A stretch of 64,000 nucleotides of DNA from Cephalopachus bancanus (Eukaryota; Chordata; Mammalia; Primates; Tarsiidae): contig JAPVLO010000055.1 of the NCBI GenBank assembly GCA_027257055.1, positions 10,625,501 through 10,689,500 on the forward strand, in the 5' to 3' direction. Below the pieces are notes generated by a model. That model was not told the origin of the DNA. It made no database searches and was given only the letters and a program-made list of their open reading frames with translations. Position 1 is the first letter of the stretch. Each line of letters opens with the position of its first letter. Positions 45,306-56,452 of the stretch are shown piece by piece. A program made the position numbers and the translations under genes.

Positions 45306-45352
45306 TTTTTCTTTCTTCCTCCCTCCCTTCCTTCCTTCCCTCCTTCCTTCCT
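45306..45352. repeat. (CCTT)n pyrimidine tract
   Basis: TTCCTCCCTCCCTTCCTTCC run that is the mutated tail of the following antisense Alu. Confidence 0.9.
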
Positions 45353-45630
45353 ACTGAGTTGGAGTCTCACTCTGTCACCCAGACTGGAGTGCAGTGGCAT
45401 GCTCACAGCCACCGCAGCCTCGATCTGCTCAGGCTATCCTTCCACCTCAGCCTTCCAAGTAGCTGGAACTAGAGGCACACGCCACCACACCCAGCTAATT
45501 TTTGGATTGACTGTAGAGACGAGGTCTCTCCAAGTTGCCCTGGCTGGTCTCGAACCCCCAGACCCAGGCAATCCTCTTGCCTCGGCCTCCCAAAGTGCTA
45601 GGATTACAAGCATGAGCCACTGCCCCCAGC
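45353..45630 (-). mobile_element. Alu SINE
   Basis: Antisense dimer from GAGTTGGAGTCTCACTCTG to CACTGCCCCCAGCCC; a short deletion in the right arm (GATCTGCTCAGGCTATCC). Confidence 0.93.
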
Positions 45631-46401
45631 CCTAACCCCAGTACTTTTAACTTCCTTCCCCTCGTTTTTGTTGTGCTTTTTTCCAAGGCCCTTATTTTTT
45701 AAATGCTATAGATATTGATTTATTATGTTGTGGCTAGTCATCACCCACAAGAATATAAGCTCCACCAGGTCAGAGATTTTTGTTTATTTTGTTCACTGGC
45801 TCAGAAGTACACCTGGTACTTGCATTAGTTAAAGAGTTATTTCCTGGTGTTCCCTAAGAGCTGGGCACCTTTCCCCCTCCGCCTGCCAACAGCCTAAATT
45901 CTGAAAGCTGACCAGCCTGAAATCCTCATCCTTAATAATACCCTCCATGACCCCCACCCCAGCAGAACTGATGGTGCCATTTTTTGTGACGCAGTCACAG
46001 CTTGCACCAATCTCAACTATACATTTATTCCTCTAGTTTAAAATTGTGAATTTATCTTCGTTATGCAACAGTGAGCTCCCATAACATCTGGCCACATCAA
46101 AGACGTCATAGTGTCAGTTGAGTGAATGAATGGATGAATGAATGAATAAACAGGCCAACCTATTCTTCACAGTTTGGACAGTCTTTAAAATACCCAGTGA
46201 AATTTGAATACGGACTGGGTATAAATGATACTGTTAAGTTTGTCACGTGTGATAATGACATGAGAGTTATGTCATGTATGTAATACTATATATTTATTTA
46301 TATAGCATAATTTATATAGTATATAAATACAATATAATGTATATATACTATATTTATATACATTTGATTGCATAATGTATGTATTATATACTATGTAACA
46401 G
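45631..46401. other. L2-like relic and AT-rich stretch
   Basis: AAGAATATAAGCTCCACCAG and GAGATTTTTGTTTATTTTGT (45750-45800) look L2-like in sense. A GAATGAATGGATGAATGAAT run lies at 46124-46150, and a TATA-rich tract at 46285-46395. Nothing coding. Confidence 0.45.
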
Positions 46402-46602
46402 ACATACAATTTCTGTCTGTTAGAGATACATCTTGAATTACAGGTAAACTGGTGTTTGAGATTTGCCATAAAATAAATATAAATACAGATATAGGCCGGG
46501 CGCAGTGGCTCACACCTATAATCCCAGCACTTTGGGAGGCCAAGGTGAGAGATTTCCTGAGCTCATGGGCTCGAGACCAGCCCGGGTAACTTGGCAAGAC
46601 CT
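46402..46602 (+). repeat. 201-bp segment, copy 2 (probable source)
   Basis: Matches 44371-44571; here it runs continuously into a complete Alu, so this is likely the original location. Confidence 0.93.
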
Positions 46603-46782
46603 CAACTCTACAATAAATAAAAAAATTAGCTGGGCATGGTGGCACATGCCTGTAGCTCCAGCTACTTGGAAGGCTGAGGCAGAAGGATCACCTTAACCCA
46701 GTAGGCCGAGGCTGTGGTGGCCGTGAGTGTGCCACTGCACTCCAGCCTAGGCAACAGAGTGAGATTCCAACTCAAAAAAATA
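46494..46782 (+). mobile_element. Alu SINE
   Basis: Complete sense dimer from GGCCGGGCGCAGTGGCTCAC to an (AAAT)n-like tail; one of the least diverged of the main subfamily. Confidence 0.95.
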
Positions 46783-46979
46783 GATAAATAAATAAAAATA
46801 TAATTACAAATATAAATGGAGGAGAATAGATGGTAGACAAGGTACATAAGAGACAAAGTGGGCAGACAATAACTATTGAAGTTGGGTGATGGGTATTTGA
46901 CATTCATTATGCTGTTCTACTTTTGTGTATGTTTAAAATTTTCTTAATAAAAATTAAAAACAAATGAAATGACAAAGCA
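46783..46979. other. AT-rich spacer, possible L1 3' tip
   Basis: TGTGTATGTTTAAAATTTTC and TTAATAAAAATTAAAAACAA near 46925-46965 resemble an old L1 3' terminus in sense. Confidence 0.45.
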
Positions 46980-47291
46980 AGTCTGGTATAATGACTCACA
47001 CTTGTAATCCCAGCACTTTGGGAGGCCTAGGCAAGAGGACTGCCTGAGCCCACAGGTTCGAGACCAGCCTGGGCAACACAGCGAGACCTCATCTCTACAG
47101 TAAGTCAAAAATATTAGCCAGGCATGGTGGCACATGCCTGTAGTTCCAGCTACTTGGAAGGCTGAGGTGGAAGGATTACCTGAGCCCATCGGGTCGAGGC
47201 TATGTTGGCCATGAGTATGCCACTGTACTCCAGCCTGGGTGAAACAGTGAGACTCTGACTCAAAAAAAAAAAAAAAGAAAAAGAAAAAGAA
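46980..47291 (+). mobile_element. Alu SINE
   Basis: Sense dimer with an A-rich tail containing AAAAAG repeats; GAAATGAC is found before and after. Confidence 0.93.
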
Positions 47292-47811
47292 ATGACGTAG
47301 CCATTTGTACTCTGCTCAACAGGAATTAAAAAAGGTTTCTCAACCCTGTCATCTGGTCCCACCCTCAGGTGGCATGCCTCTTGCCTCTCCTGGTGTTGAC
47401 CATGAAGTCTCATAGCACATGTACGAAAAGACATCAGTGTTTGTAAAATGTACATGTTTGGTGATTAAAACCCGAAACCAGGAAGGCTGGCCTAAACAAC
47501 GTGTCCCAGATACCAGGCTGTGTGTCCCCATCCTCTAAGGAGTGAAGACAGATGTGTACATTTGCAGCAGAAGATGGCTTGTTCCAGATTATCACAAAAC
47601 ATTCCTCTAGAGAGTTGGGACTAGCCAAGTGTTTCACCACTTAATTTAGTTCTCTTATTTTACCAATGAAAGGAAACTGGGAATCAAAGGTAGTGTGACT
47701 TTCCTACATTTATATGTTGAAATAGTAGCAGCAACATCAGAACTAAAACCCACATCTTTGCACCTTTGAGCCAATTTTTTTCCCAGTCTTCTAGGACCTG
47801 TTTGTGTCTTT
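47292..47811. other. No recognisable feature
   Basis: Unique-looking sequence. A MIR-like hint at 47640-47780 (TTTTACCAATGAAAGGAAAC). Confidence 0.35.
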
Positions 47812-48106
47812 TTTTTTTTTTTTTTGAGTCAGAGTCTCACTCTGTCACCCAGGCTGGAGTGTGGTAGCACACTCATGGCTACCGCAGCCTTGACTTGCTG
47901 GGCTCAGAAAATCCTTCTGCCTCAACTTTCCAAGTAGCTGGAACCACAGGCGCACGCCAGCACACCCAGCTAATTTTTTGATTTATTGTAGAGACGAGGT
48001 CTCACCATGTTGCTCAGGCTGGTCTCCAACCCCTGAGCTCAGGCGATTCTCTTGCCTCCGCCTCTCAAAGTACTGGGATTACAGGTGTGAGCTACCGCAC
48101 TCAGCC
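47812..48106 (-). mobile_element. Alu SINE
   Basis: Antisense dimer with T-tail of 17, GAGTCAGAGTCTCACTCTG to CTACCGCACTCAGCC. Confidence 0.94.
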
Positions 48107-48281
48107 AAGTGTATTTCTGTCTTATATAGCTATCCAATACTTTCTCTTCACTGCATCAATCAGAGAAGCAAGCTTAGAAAATTTACCAGTATGCACTGGT
48201 GACAAAGATAAGTACTTGTAAAATAATTGAAAGTGATTCACACATACAAAAAAACTCATAAGTTAAAATTCAGAGTCCCTG

Positions 48282-48574
48282 GCCAGGCATGGTGGCTCAC
48301 GCCTATAATCCTAGCGCTGGGGAGATCCAGGTGAGAGGATTGCCTGAGCCCACGGGTTCAAGACCAGCCTGGGCAACTTGGTGAGACCACCATCTCTGCA
48401 ATAAATCAAAAAATTAGCCAGGCATGATGGCGTGTGCCTGTAGTTCCAGCTACTTGGAAGGCTGAGGTGGAAGGATCGCCTGAGCCCAGCAGGTAGAGGC
48501 TGCGGTGGCTGGGAGCATGCTACTGCACTCCAGCCAGGGTAACAGAGTGAGACTCCTACTCAGAAAAAAAAAAT
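48282..48574 (+). mobile_element. Alu SINE
   Basis: Sense dimer; TCAGAGTCCCT before and after is the target duplication. Confidence 0.95.
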
Positions 48575-49410
48575 CAGAGTCCCTTGGCAATCCATGACTT
48601 TATGGCGATGGAGCAGAAGGATTAATTGTGGAAAAGATGCATCCACTGAAGAGCAGAATAAGACTCCTCATTCCTTGCTTTCCTGCCCATGGGTCAGATG
48701 AGACTAACCCAACGGAGTCGAGTGTCTTAAGTAGGTCACTCATTCTTCCACCATAGCTAGTTACCACTGATTGACGGTTGACCATCTGCAGGCACTTTGT
48801 GCTCACCCTCTGATTCTCTCAACAATCCTACCAAGTGAGGATCCTTATTCTCATTTGACAGATAAAGGGAATAAGGCTCAGAGTGGGTTAGTGACCTGCC
48901 AAAGGTCATGTACCTCATTGGTGACCAGCTCAGGGCTTGAATCAAGTCTGTCCAACTTCATAGCTTGTCCTCTTTATACACTGCCAAGCTGCGCTTGAAG
49001 AATCCAAATTATTTTGGCCAAATTAGGATCATTCCCATAAGAGCCAGAGCTGCCTGTCATCCTGAAACTATGTGGTAGACAGGGAAGGACGAAATGATTA
49101 CCTCTCTTTGACTCTCCAGGTTAGATCTCTGGTCACAGCTCCACATTTGACAGATTCGGGACCACTCCAGGCTGATGTCGGAATAGGGCCACAGGGGCCA
49201 CAGGAAGGCAATCCCTGCTGGCTGATTCATTGATGGCATGGTTCCATATTCACTTTCCAAGTCAAACTGCACCAATCTGAGACACCTGAGCTCGAATTAC
49301 TTAAACCCTCCTCACTCAGATCTTTCGCCAGCTCAGCAAAAAATGAACTAGGAGAAGAGAGAGGAACGGGTCAATGATCCATCACTCTCCTCTTCTAAGA
49401 GGTTCTTTCT
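48575..49410. other. MIR-like relic and unique-looking sequence
   Basis: At about 48785-48975 CACTTTGTGCTCACCCTCTG, CTCATTTGACAGATAAAGGG and GTTAGTGACCTGCCAAAGG are antisense MIR text. The rest is unique-looking and includes an open minus frame at 49057-49275. Confidence 0.5.
48785..48975 (-). repeat. MIR SINE
   Basis: Antisense MIR word order, as quoted for the surrounding stretch, ending GGGCTTGAATCAAGTCTGTC. Confidence 0.7.
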
Positions 49411-49687
49411 GGGTCTGACAGAGTGGCCCACTCCTGTAATCCCAGCACTTTCGGAGGCAGAGGTGAGAGGATTGCCTGTGCCTGTGGGTTCAAGATCAGC
49501 CTGGGCAACTTGGTGAAACCTCATCTCTGCAATAAATCAAAAATTAGCTGGGCATGGTGGTGCATACCTGTAGTTTCAGCTACTTGGAAGACTGAGGTGA
49601 AAGCAGGCCAAGGCTGCTGTAGCTGTGAGTGTGCCACTGCACTCCAGCCTGGGCAAGAGTGAGACTTCAACTCAAAAGAAAAAAAAG
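49411..49687 (+). mobile_element. Alu SINE
   Basis: Sense dimer with a deletion in the right arm (GTGAAAGCAGGCCAAGGCTG). AAGAGGTTCTTTCT before and AAGAGGTTATTTCT after form the target duplication. Confidence 0.94.
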
Positions 49688-49799
49688 AGGTTATTTCTGT
49701 TGTGAGTGCCTCTTATGCTCTCCTCCTGACTAGCACCCCCTCTCCACCCTCACTCCAGCCTGACACACAGAAACACACACATCTGTCCTCCACACGCAC

Positions 49800-49830
49800 A
49801 TGAGCGCACATGTGTGTGCACATGCACACA

Positions 49831-49874
<44 letters not shown>

Positions 49875-49886
49875 ACACACACACTA
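49800..49886. repeat. (CA)n microsatellite
   Basis: Imperfect CA/TG at 49800-49840, then a nearly pure CA run to about 49885. Confidence 0.97.
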
Positions 49887-49984
49887 CATTGTTCTTCCCA
49901 GACCTGTCTTACAGACAAGAAACCTGAGCCCAAGCAGATTTGTAGTTTACTCAGTGACCTCCAGGAGGGTCCTCAGAGACCATA

Positions 49985-50520
49985 TTTGGCTCCTGGAAAG
50001 CAATCATATAGAAATACGCACATCCACACAAAAAAACCTGTGCATGAATGTTCATAGCAACATGACTCCTAATAGCCCCAAAGCAGAAATGACTGCTGTC
50101 CTGCAACTGATGAATGTTTAGGCAAAATGTGGTATGTCGTCTACCCATGCAATCGAGTATGACTCAACCTTAAAAAGAAATGACGTACTGATACATGCTG
50201 CAACATAGATGAACCTTGAGAATTATAAGCTAAAAAAAAGAAACCAGACACAACAGGGCCACATATTGTATGACCCCTTTATGTGAAGTGTCCAGATTGA
50301 CAAACCCATAAAGACCAAGAATAGATCAGTGTTACAAAGTGAGGGGGTGGGGTGTTACTGCTAAAGGTTGTGTGAGGTTTCTTTGGGGGTAATGAAAATG
50401 TTCTAAAATGAATTGTGGGGATACTTGCATAACTCTGAATATAACACAAAACATTAAATTGTACACTTTAAATGGGCTAATTGTATGGCATGAGAATTAG
50501 AACTCACTCAAGCTGTTACC
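49985..50520 (+). mobile_element. L1ME-like 3' end, sense
   Basis: TGAATGTTCATAGCAACATG, ATACATGCTGCAACATAGAT, GAACCTTGAGAATTATAAGC, TATTGTATGACCCCTTTATG and ATTGTACACTTTAAATGGGC follow the old L1 3' end in order. Confidence 0.85.
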
Positions 50521-51048
50521 CAAGTAAATAAGCAAATTAGAACATACCCTAGACTCTCCAAGGAGATTGAACAACTACCTGCAGTCTCTCTAGCATGGTT
50601 TATTTAAGAAGCCTTGAGAAACATGGGAGGCTAAAACACAAAAAACTGGCTATCTTAGGCAATATTGCTGAGTGACTCCAAGTGAAAATCCATAGAGAGG
50701 AAACTCTCAAGAAACCCTCAGGAAACTCACTGCATGTGAGGCATGCCCAGCACAGGTGACAAGACCCAAGACCACGGTACCAGACAGACCTGGATTCCAG
50801 TTGACTCCGCCACCTCCCAGCTAGGAGATGGGAATAGGTTCCCTAAGACACAGCCTTATCTATAAAGTGAAGGGGGTAACAGTAGTTTTGTGGTGAGAAT
50901 TAAATTAACTTTTGCACATGGTATGCAATCAACAGGGTGATCATTGCTATGATATTCATGACACCACTAAAGGGAAGACCTGGATAGTTAAAACTTGGCT
51001 GACAAGAGGGCAGGTAGTTGTTCAATCTCCTTGGATAGTACTGCTGAA
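50521..51048. other. Unique-looking sequence with a MIR
   Basis: MIR-like text at about 50770-50960: CAGACAGACCTGGATTCCAG, CTATAAAGTGAAGGGGGTAA, GTGGTGAGAATTAAATTAAC. Confidence 0.55.
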
Positions 51049-51331
51049 CGTGGTGACTCATGCCTGTAATCCGAGCACTTTAGGTGACTCATGCCTGTAA
51101 TCCAAGCACTTTAGGATTCGGGAGGATTGCTTGAGTTCAAGGCCAACCTAGTCAATATAGCAAGACCTCGTCTCATAAAGAGTCAAAAGATTAGCCAAGC
51201 ATGGTGGCATGCACCTGCTGTCCTAGCTACTTGAGAGGCAGAGGCAAAACGATTGCCTGAGCCGTCATGGTGCCACTGTACTCCAGCTTGGGCAACAGAG
51301 TGAGACCTTGACTCAAAAAAAAAAAAAAAAG
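51049..51331 (+). mobile_element. Alu SINE with an internal 31-bp tandem duplication
   Basis: Sense element. GGTGACTCATGCCTGTAATC plus eleven more bases is repeated at 51052-51082 and 51083-51113 with one difference. The linker and the second arm are shortened. Confidence 0.9.
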
Positions 51332-51368
51332 GAGAGAGAGAGAGGAGTGTATATATATATATATATAT
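51332..51368. repeat. (GA)n(TA)n tract
   Basis: GGAGAGAGAGAGAGGAGTGT followed by a short TA run, between two head-to-tail-opposed Alus. Confidence 0.9.
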
Positions 51369-51551
51369 TTTTTGAGTTGGAGTCTCACTCTGTTACCAGG
51401 CTGGAGTACAATAGCATGCTCACAGTCACCACAGCCTCAACCTGCTGGGCTCAAGTGATCCTTCCACCTCATTCTTCCAAGTAGCTGGAACTACAAACAA
51501 GAGCCACCACACCTGGCTAATTTTTTTGATTTATTGAAGAGATGAGATCTC
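51369..51551 (-). mobile_element. Truncated Alu
   Basis: TTTTTTGAGTTGGAGTCTCA through GATTTATTGAAGAGATGAGA, then stops in the linker; the left arm is missing. Confidence 0.9.
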
Positions 51552-52529
51552 ATGCCTTCCCCCCTCTGGCTATAGGTTCTCTCTCTAAGACATTAGAGCA
51601 TTGGCTTAAGTCTGTCCACAACACCACTTGCCTCACAGATAATCAAGATGAGGACAACAGAGACAAATGGCTTGTCAGGGCCTGCTACATAATTTTGCAG
51701 GGCCCAGTACAAAATGAAAAATTCAGACTCCTTGTTCAAATACCATGAAGACTCTCAATATGGTGACGGCAGAGAACCAATCCAAGCTCAGAACCCTTCT
51801 CAGCGCCAGTCCCTATAGGGCTGTGACCACACAGGTCACACACCCCTCAAGCCAGTCTGTCCTTCATCTCTGTCACATAAATGCTTAGCGCCGAGCAGAC
51901 ATATTGCTGAACAATTCTGCTCTCTGGACCAACAAGAAGTTAATTCTCCTGGCCAGGCTGTGAGCTCGCCCTGACCCCACCTTCCAGCCTCCTGCTGTGT
52001 GGACACATATCTCGTGGGCCGTTGACCTGGCATCCTTCAACGTTTCCGACTTTGCAGATTTGCAATCTCTTGGCTGACACTGCAGTCACCTTCTCTGCCT
52101 AAGGAACCCAGTCTCCTTTGCCAAGTTTCAACTGCAGTGACACACAGGTCTATTAACACCCCCTGGGGCACTGAGAAGTGGAAACATCTACTTAAAGCTG
52201 AAGACTCTTTGGAAGGGGTGTCAGAGCTTTCTTTTCCTTATACAACTGTTTTCTCCCCAGCGTGTAGTGCCTATAGCTGTCTTGCAGAAAACATCACTCT
52301 TCATCGATAACCACTGATCTTTCTTTCCATCCATCATGCAAGCCTTGCTTTTTCTGAATAATACATACACAGGAATGGCAGACAAGCCAGATGCTACTAG
52401 AATTTTATGAATAAGAAGGATAATTTGGCATTAATTAGACATCAGAGGTAAATAGAAGTGGAGTCTTGGGTCTTTTGAAAACCCATCGAATTAGCTGAGA
52501 CTTAAGCAGGTCATATTCTCTCTCTATGT
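51552..52529. other. No recognisable feature
   Basis: Unique-looking sequence; no repeat or coding pattern identified. Confidence 0.35.
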
Positions 52530-53225
52530 TGTTTCAACTGCATCTCCTAAGAAAGGTGTGTTCAAGTTCTCACCCCAAGCACCTCAGAATGTAACCTTGT
52601 TTGAAAATATGGGGTGATCGTGGATGTAATCAGCTAAATTAAATTAAGGTCATATGGAGCAGTGTGGCCCCTAAATCCAATATGACTGGTGTCTTTATGT
52701 TGTTCTTTTATTAAATTTATTTTATTTTAAAGATGTGGGGTACAATTCAGGATTAGGTATACAAGTGGCCACCATACAGGTAAAGTTTGGGCCTCCCTTT
52801 GGTTCCCAATTTGTCTGGTTTGAGATCAGGTATCCGTATTAATGTTATGTGCCCATCCCCCCCCCCAGCAGTTTCTGGCTACTGCCAATTCCTTTCTTAG
52901 AGTATTATGGTAAATGTTCAGGGTCCACTTATGAGTGAGAACATGTGGTACTCAGTGACTGGTGTCTTTATAAGAAGAGCAGAGACACAAGGGAAATGCC
53001 ATATGACAACAGAGGCAGAGACTGGAGTGATGCTTCCACAAGCCAAGGAGCATGAAAGATGACCAACAAACTACCAGATGCTGACGGAGAGGCCCAAAGT
53101 AGTTTCTCTCTCACAGTCCTCAGAAGGAACCAACACTGCCAGTATTTGGATTTTGGATTTCCAGCCTCTGACCTCTGAACCATGAGAGAATAAATTTCTG
53201 GTGCTTTTAAGACACACAATATGTG
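52530..53225 (+). mobile_element. MaLR-type LTR split by an L1
   Basis: ACCTCAGAATGTAACCTTGT, AATCCAATATGACTGGTGTC, then after the L1 TATAAGAAGAGCAGAGACAC, CACAAGCCAAGGAGCATGAA, ACAGTCCTCAGAAGGAACCA and GAGAATAAATTTCTGGTGCT. This is the standard layout of a mammalian MaLR/MLT-type LTR in sense. Exact subfamily not assigned. Confidence 0.75.
52702..52957 (-). mobile_element. 5'-truncated L1 3' UTR with target duplication
   Basis: Antisense L1 3' end (AAAGATGTGGGGTACAATTC to CCACTTATGAGTGAGAACAT). TGACTGGTGTCTTTAT occurs on both sides (ends near 52701 and starts near 52958), a perfect 16-bp target duplication inside the LTR. Confidence 0.92.
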
Positions 53226-53640
53226 CTACTATGTTAAGCAGCCACAGGAAACGAATCTACCCTCTTTATCTGAAACAAAATATGGGTGTTAGACTGGGTA
53301 GTCTTTGAGGTCCCTTCCACCTCAACATTTCTGTTATGCTGACATCGTCATTTCTACCTTGTTCCCAAAAGTTAAACTCTCACTCAAGTCAAACTTACCC
53401 AGTTTCTTCTCTTGCTCCTTCATTCTGGAAGATTTCTAGACCCCAGCAATCTGGGCCGTCGACCTGTGAGAGCTTCCTAGTTAGTCCATTGCCTCTTACA
53501 CATGCCATTGCATGCCCACTTTGTATCAGGCCCTGCACCAGGAAATGGGGTAGAATGGTTAGCAAATGCAGACAGGGTGTTTGATCTCAATAAGGATGAA
53601 TTCTAGTGGGATGCTGGCTTGGAACATGTAATCCCCTACA
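53226..53640. other. No recognisable feature
   Basis: Unique-looking sequence between two LTR relics. Confidence 0.35.
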
Positions 53641-53724
53641 GGAGCAGGACGGCCCCCAGTGACCTCACATCCTGATGTCCACACTCCTTGCCGTGTTAAT
53701 ATAGGGCTGGTCTATCAGCTGATG

Positions 53725-54440
53725 AATGTATAAAAGAAATCTGGTACATCCTTATGATGGAAAAGGATTCAGCTATTAAAAGGAGTGAAATTCTGACACA
53801 TGTTACAATGTGAAGGAGCTTTTGAAACATGTTTAGTGGAATAACTTGCACAGAGAGACAAATACTGCAGGATTCACGAGGTACCTAAAATAGGCAGAAT
53901 TCGCAGAGACAGAAAGTGAATGACTAGAGGCTACCAGGGACTGGGAGGGAAGAGAATAGGGAATTATTGCTTACGGGGTATAGAGTTTCTGGAGAGAGTG
54001 ATGAGAAGGTTTTGTAAATAGATGGGGCTACGGTTGCACGAACTTGTGAATATAATTAATGTCATTAAATTGCAAATCTTGGCCGGGCCTGGTGGCTCAA
54101 GCCTATAATCCCAGCACTTTGGGAGGCCAAGGCAAGAGGATTGTCTGAGCCCACGAGTTTGAGACCAGCCTGGGCAGCATGGTGAGACCTCATCTCTATA
54201 ATAAATCAAAAAATTAACCAGGCGTGGTAGCCAGCCTGTAGTTCCGACTGCTTGAAAGGCTGAGGCGAAAGGATGGAGTGAGCCCAGCAGATGGAGTCTG
54301 TGGTGACCGGAAGCATGCCACTGCACTCCAACCTGGGTGGCAGAGTGAGACTCCAACTCAAAAAAAAAAATTGCACATCTAAAAATGGTTAAAATGGCAT
54401 AGTTCATTATATATGTTTTATTACAATGAAAAGCAATAAG
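53725..54440 (+). mobile_element. L1 3' end, sense, carrying an Alu
   Basis: CTATTAAAAGGAGTGAAATT, CTGACACATGTTACAATGTG, AGAGACAGAAAGTGAATGAC and GGGACTGGGAGGGAAGAGAA are old L1 3' text. It resumes after the Alu as TAAAAATGGTTAAAATGGCA. Confidence 0.85.
54080..54371 (+). mobile_element. Alu SINE in L1 3' end
   Basis: Sense dimer; AATTGCAAATCT before and AATTGCACATCT after form the target duplication. Confidence 0.95.
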
Positions 54441-54901
54441 GCTGGCCCATGTGACCAACAGGATACATGCAGACAAGCCAGCATGTGACTTTCATGTCAG
54501 GGTCACAAGGGCATTGTTGCTTTCACCTTGGTCTCTGAAGTCACTTGTTCTGGAGGAAGCCCACTGTCGTGCCATGAGGACACACAAGCACCCTAGGATG
54601 AGGCCCATATGAATGAAGACTGAGGCCTCCTGTCAATCACCAGCACCAGACTGCCACCTTGAAAGAGGACCCACCAGGTCCAGTAAAGCCATCACATGAC
54701 TGCCTCCCCAACTGATAGCTGACCATAGCCTCCTAAGAGGCCAGAACCACCCAGCTCAACCTCTCCTGATTACCCAAGCCACAGACACTATGAGACATAA
54801 TAAATGATTGTTGTTTTAAGTCAATATATTTTGGGATTATTTGTTACCTATCATTAGATCACGAATACACTCATCAGTAAATATATGAAGACAAAGTGCC
54901 A

Positions 54902-55184
54902 GGCTGAGCACAGTGGCTCATGCCTATAATCCCAGCACTTTGGGATTGTCTGAGCTCACATGTTCAAGACCAGCCTGGGCAACTTGGTGAGACTTCATCT
55001 CTACAATAAATTTTAAAAATTAGCAGGGTGTGGTGGCGCATGTCTGCAGTTCCAGCTACTTGGAAGGCTGAGGCAGAACGATCACCTGAGTCTCACAGGT
55101 CGAGGCTGCAATGGCCAAGAGCGTGCCATTGTACTCTAGCCTGTCCTGTGTGACACAGTGAGACTTCAACTCAAAAAAAAAAAA
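54902..55184 (+). mobile_element. Alu SINE
   Basis: Sense dimer with a small left-arm deletion (TTTGGGATTGTCTGAGC). AAGACAAAGTG before and after is the target duplication. Confidence 0.94.
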
Positions 55185-55233
55185 GACAAAGTGTCATAAG
55201 GACAACAAAATACAGGGGTCAGGAGGGAGAATA

Positions 55234-55840
55234 TTGTGGCGTAATAATAGTCACCTCAAATGGCAGTGTGATTTCTTGTCTTTGTATCCTGTTGGAGTGC
55301 ATAGGGATGATTGTGTCTATCACTCAATGCCTTTTGTTGGGGCTGGTGAATCCTCAGCTATTCAAATGGTGCTTCCATCCCACTTGCTTCCCCTCTCCTT
55401 TGGTGACTCCAATTATATGTATGTTTGACCTTTTCACTGAATCTCATAACTCCTTCACATTCTTGTCTGCATTTGCACCCTCTTGTCTCTCTGCATGTGA
55501 ATCTGGATTACTTCTTCTCCTACACCTTGCAGTTATGTATTTTCTGCTGTCAGACCCAGTCACTGAGTTTTAACTTCAGTACTGAACTCTTCCATTCAGG
55601 AATTTCTGCTTAGCTCTTTTTTATGTATTCCAGTTCTCTGCCTTAATCTTGCCTTTAATTCCTTAATCTTGCCTTTTAATTCCTTGAGCATATTCATCAT
55701 GGATAACTCCATTATCAAGAGTCCTGTGAATTTGTTTCTGTTGTCTGCTTGACTTTCCTCCTCAGGTTTTCACTCATGACTTATCTTTTCTTAAGCCAGA
55801 TTTCTTTTTGTTGACTGCCAAGTAGTGTGTGTGGAAAATT
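55234..55840 (-). mobile_element. Old L1 ORF1-region fragment, antisense
   Basis: AATTTCTGCTTAGCTCTTTT, AATTCCTTGAGCATATTCAT and TTTTTGTTGACTGCCAAGTA resemble the antisense ORF1 region of old L1s. A small duplication TTAATTCCTTAATCTTGCCT occurs at about 55640-55685. No open frame is meaningful. Confidence 0.55.
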
Positions 55841-56314
55841 ATAGAGCTAATTTGAGTCTCTGGACTATGTTATCTTCAACCACAAAGAATTTATTTTTGC
55901 TGCTAGAAGACAGCAATTAGTCTCTGGTTACCATAATCCGGGAGTTTCCACTCTCTGTTAACAGCTACTTTCATGTCCCACTAATTTTTTCACATCACTC
56001 CTAGGCCAACAGAAATATGTAGAGATTCTATTTATTAGGAAGTTAGGTACAAAAATGTATGTATCCATGTTCCAACAACTTAGTAGACATTTGAAAAATA
56101 ATCACAAAAATAAAAAAGTATTTTATTTTATTCTTAAATAACATCACTTACTAATGGAATGTGTGTACCTGTTGGGCACTGTACAACTTTTAAACCTTAG
56201 AACCTCCCTTCCTGCTAAACATAGACCTTCACGCGGCAACTGCTGGAAACCTAGCTTTGCAAAGACACATTATCAAGAGGAAGTTGCCACAACCCTAGTT
56301 GAGACTTTGAGCTA
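55841..56314. other. No recognisable feature
   Basis: AT-rich, unique-looking. Confidence 0.35.
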
Positions 56315-56452
56315 GCTGGGTGCAGTAGCTCATGCCTGTAATCCCAATACATTGAGAGGCGAAGGCGAGAGGATTGCCTGAGCTCAGGGGTTCAAGATCA
56401 GCCTGAGAAACATGGCAAGACCTCATCTCTACAGTAAATCATAAAATTAGCT
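56315..56452 (+). mobile_element. Alu left arm
   Basis: GCTGGGTGCAGTAGCTCATG through CTACAGTAAATCATAAAATT, then Alu homology stops; right arm and tail are missing. Confidence 0.88.

Larger units (their letters stand above)
53641..54880 (+). mobile_element. MaLR-like LTR split by an L1 3' end
   Basis: Outer parts: about 53641-53720 and 54440-54880 (GGCTGGCCCATGTGACCAAC, TCACCTTGGTCTCTGAAGTC, CTGAGGCCTCCTGTCAATCA, ACAGACACTATGAGACATAA, TAATAAATGATTGTTGTTTT). The last words are a typical LTR poly(A) region. Subfamily not assigned. Confidence 0.65.

Noticed and set aside
53964..54476. 170-codon minus frame
   Set aside because: Mostly antisense Alu translation plus L1 3' end; typical repeat artefact.
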